From Bacillus sp. (in: firmicutes) (GTDB lineage Bacteria > Bacillota > Bacilli > Bacillales > Cytobacillaceae), in the NCBI GenBank assembly GCA_031179905.1, contig JAPSHL010000013.1:1-34443 (forward strand): DNA of 34,443 nucleotides, read 5' to 3'. Positions 34,232 through 34,443 of the stretch are shown piece after piece. The notes beneath the pieces are model-generated. The model was not told where the DNA came from, ran no database searches, and saw only the letters and a list, made by a program, of their open reading frames with translations. Numbering within the stretch: position 1 is the stretch's first letter; each line of letters begins with the position of its first letter. Both the position numbers and the translations under genes were made by a program.

Positions 34232-34443
34232 ATGAGTGTTGCTGAAGAAAAAGTCAAGAAGTACGGCGGATTTAATCTGCATACTGTCAAGACAGAAAAG
34301 TTTAAAACAAATAATATTGTAGTAAAGTGGAAGGCTCCCATCACAGAAGAAACAGCTACATTAAGAGCTCTTTTACCCCATGTCATGCAAAACAGCACTA
34401 ATAAGTACCCAAGTACGAACGAAGCGATGCCGCATTTGGGTAC
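34232..34443 (+). CDS. ymfF: M16-family peptidase-like protein YmfF (5' end only)
   Basis: An open frame from ATG 34232, with AGGAGG at 34220-34225, continues to the window end without a stop (70 codons seen). The start MSVAEEKVKKYGGFNLHTVK followed by TEKFKTNNIVVKWKAPI and ETATLRALLPHVMQ resembles the beginning of B. subtilis YmfF, an M16 peptidase homologue lacking the zinc motif that partners with YmfH. The pair has been linked to EF-P modification in Bacillus. The zinc-motif region lies just beyond the edge, so activity cannot be judged. Position after the BMP importer agrees with B. cereus-type gene order as I recall it. Confidence 0.85.
   Translation, partial: MSVAEEKVKKYGGFNLHTVKTEKFKTNNIVVKWKAPITEETATLRALLPHVMQNSTNKYPSTNEAMPHLG

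Noticed and set aside
1-34443. Horizontal island, prophage or defence system
   Set aside because: All genes are conserved chromosomal Bacillaceae genes on one strand with even composition; no integrase, transposase or attachment site was seen.

Overview
This 34.4 kb window comes from a low-GC, endospore-forming member of the Bacillaceae. Gene order and protein content match the polC to ymfF segment of Bacillus-type chromosomes. Frequent TTG and GTG starts, strong AGGAGG ribosome sites and T-rich intrinsic terminators fit. The species cannot be fixed from the sequence; a Niallia/Cytobacillus-like Bacillaceae is my guess. Every supported gene is on the + strand. I see no rRNA, tRNA, CRISPR array, insertion sequence or prophage.

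Layout. (1) 1-2064: 3' part of polC. (2) 2100-12620: translation and RNA-metabolism cluster rimP, nusA, rnpM (ylxR), ylxQ, infB, ylxP, rbfA, truB, ribF, rpsO, pnp. The core rnpM-ylxQ-infB-ylxP is translationally coupled. Structured intergenic stretches lie upstream of rimP, between rimP and nusA, between rbfA and truB, and upstream of rpsO. (3) 12731-15401: ylxY (deacetylase-like with degenerate catalytic motif), the M16 peptidase mlpA, and ymxH. (4) 15491-20645: diaminopimelate/dipicolinate block dpaA, dpaB, asd, dapG, dapA. It makes aspartate-derived lysine and cell-wall precursors and, in the sporulating mother cell, the spore chelator dipicolinic acid; a sigma-K-like promoter precedes dpaA. 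(5) 20882-22222: an AAT-family amino acid permease between dapA and rnjB, flanked by strong hairpins. (6) 22407-28018: rnjB (RNase J2-type), an unrecognised 49-residue basic protein, tepA-ylzJ behind a sigma-G-like promoter, and spoIIIE. (7) 28220-34002: a GntR/HutC regulator (ymfC) with a perfect dyad in its leader, then a BMP-family nucleoside ABC importer (lipoprotein, ATPase, two permeases), with two hairpin terminators between lipoprotein and ATPase. (8) 34232-end: the start of ymfF.

Most of the window is conserved housekeeping and sporulation biology. The least explained items are non-coding: a cloverleaf-like fold between rimP and nusA, a long rod-like terminator structure between asd and dapG, and the ymfC dyad. 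Among proteins, the RNase J2-type protein with an intact metal site but altered conserved loops, and the 49-residue basic protein, deserve attention. I found no clearly new multi-gene system.
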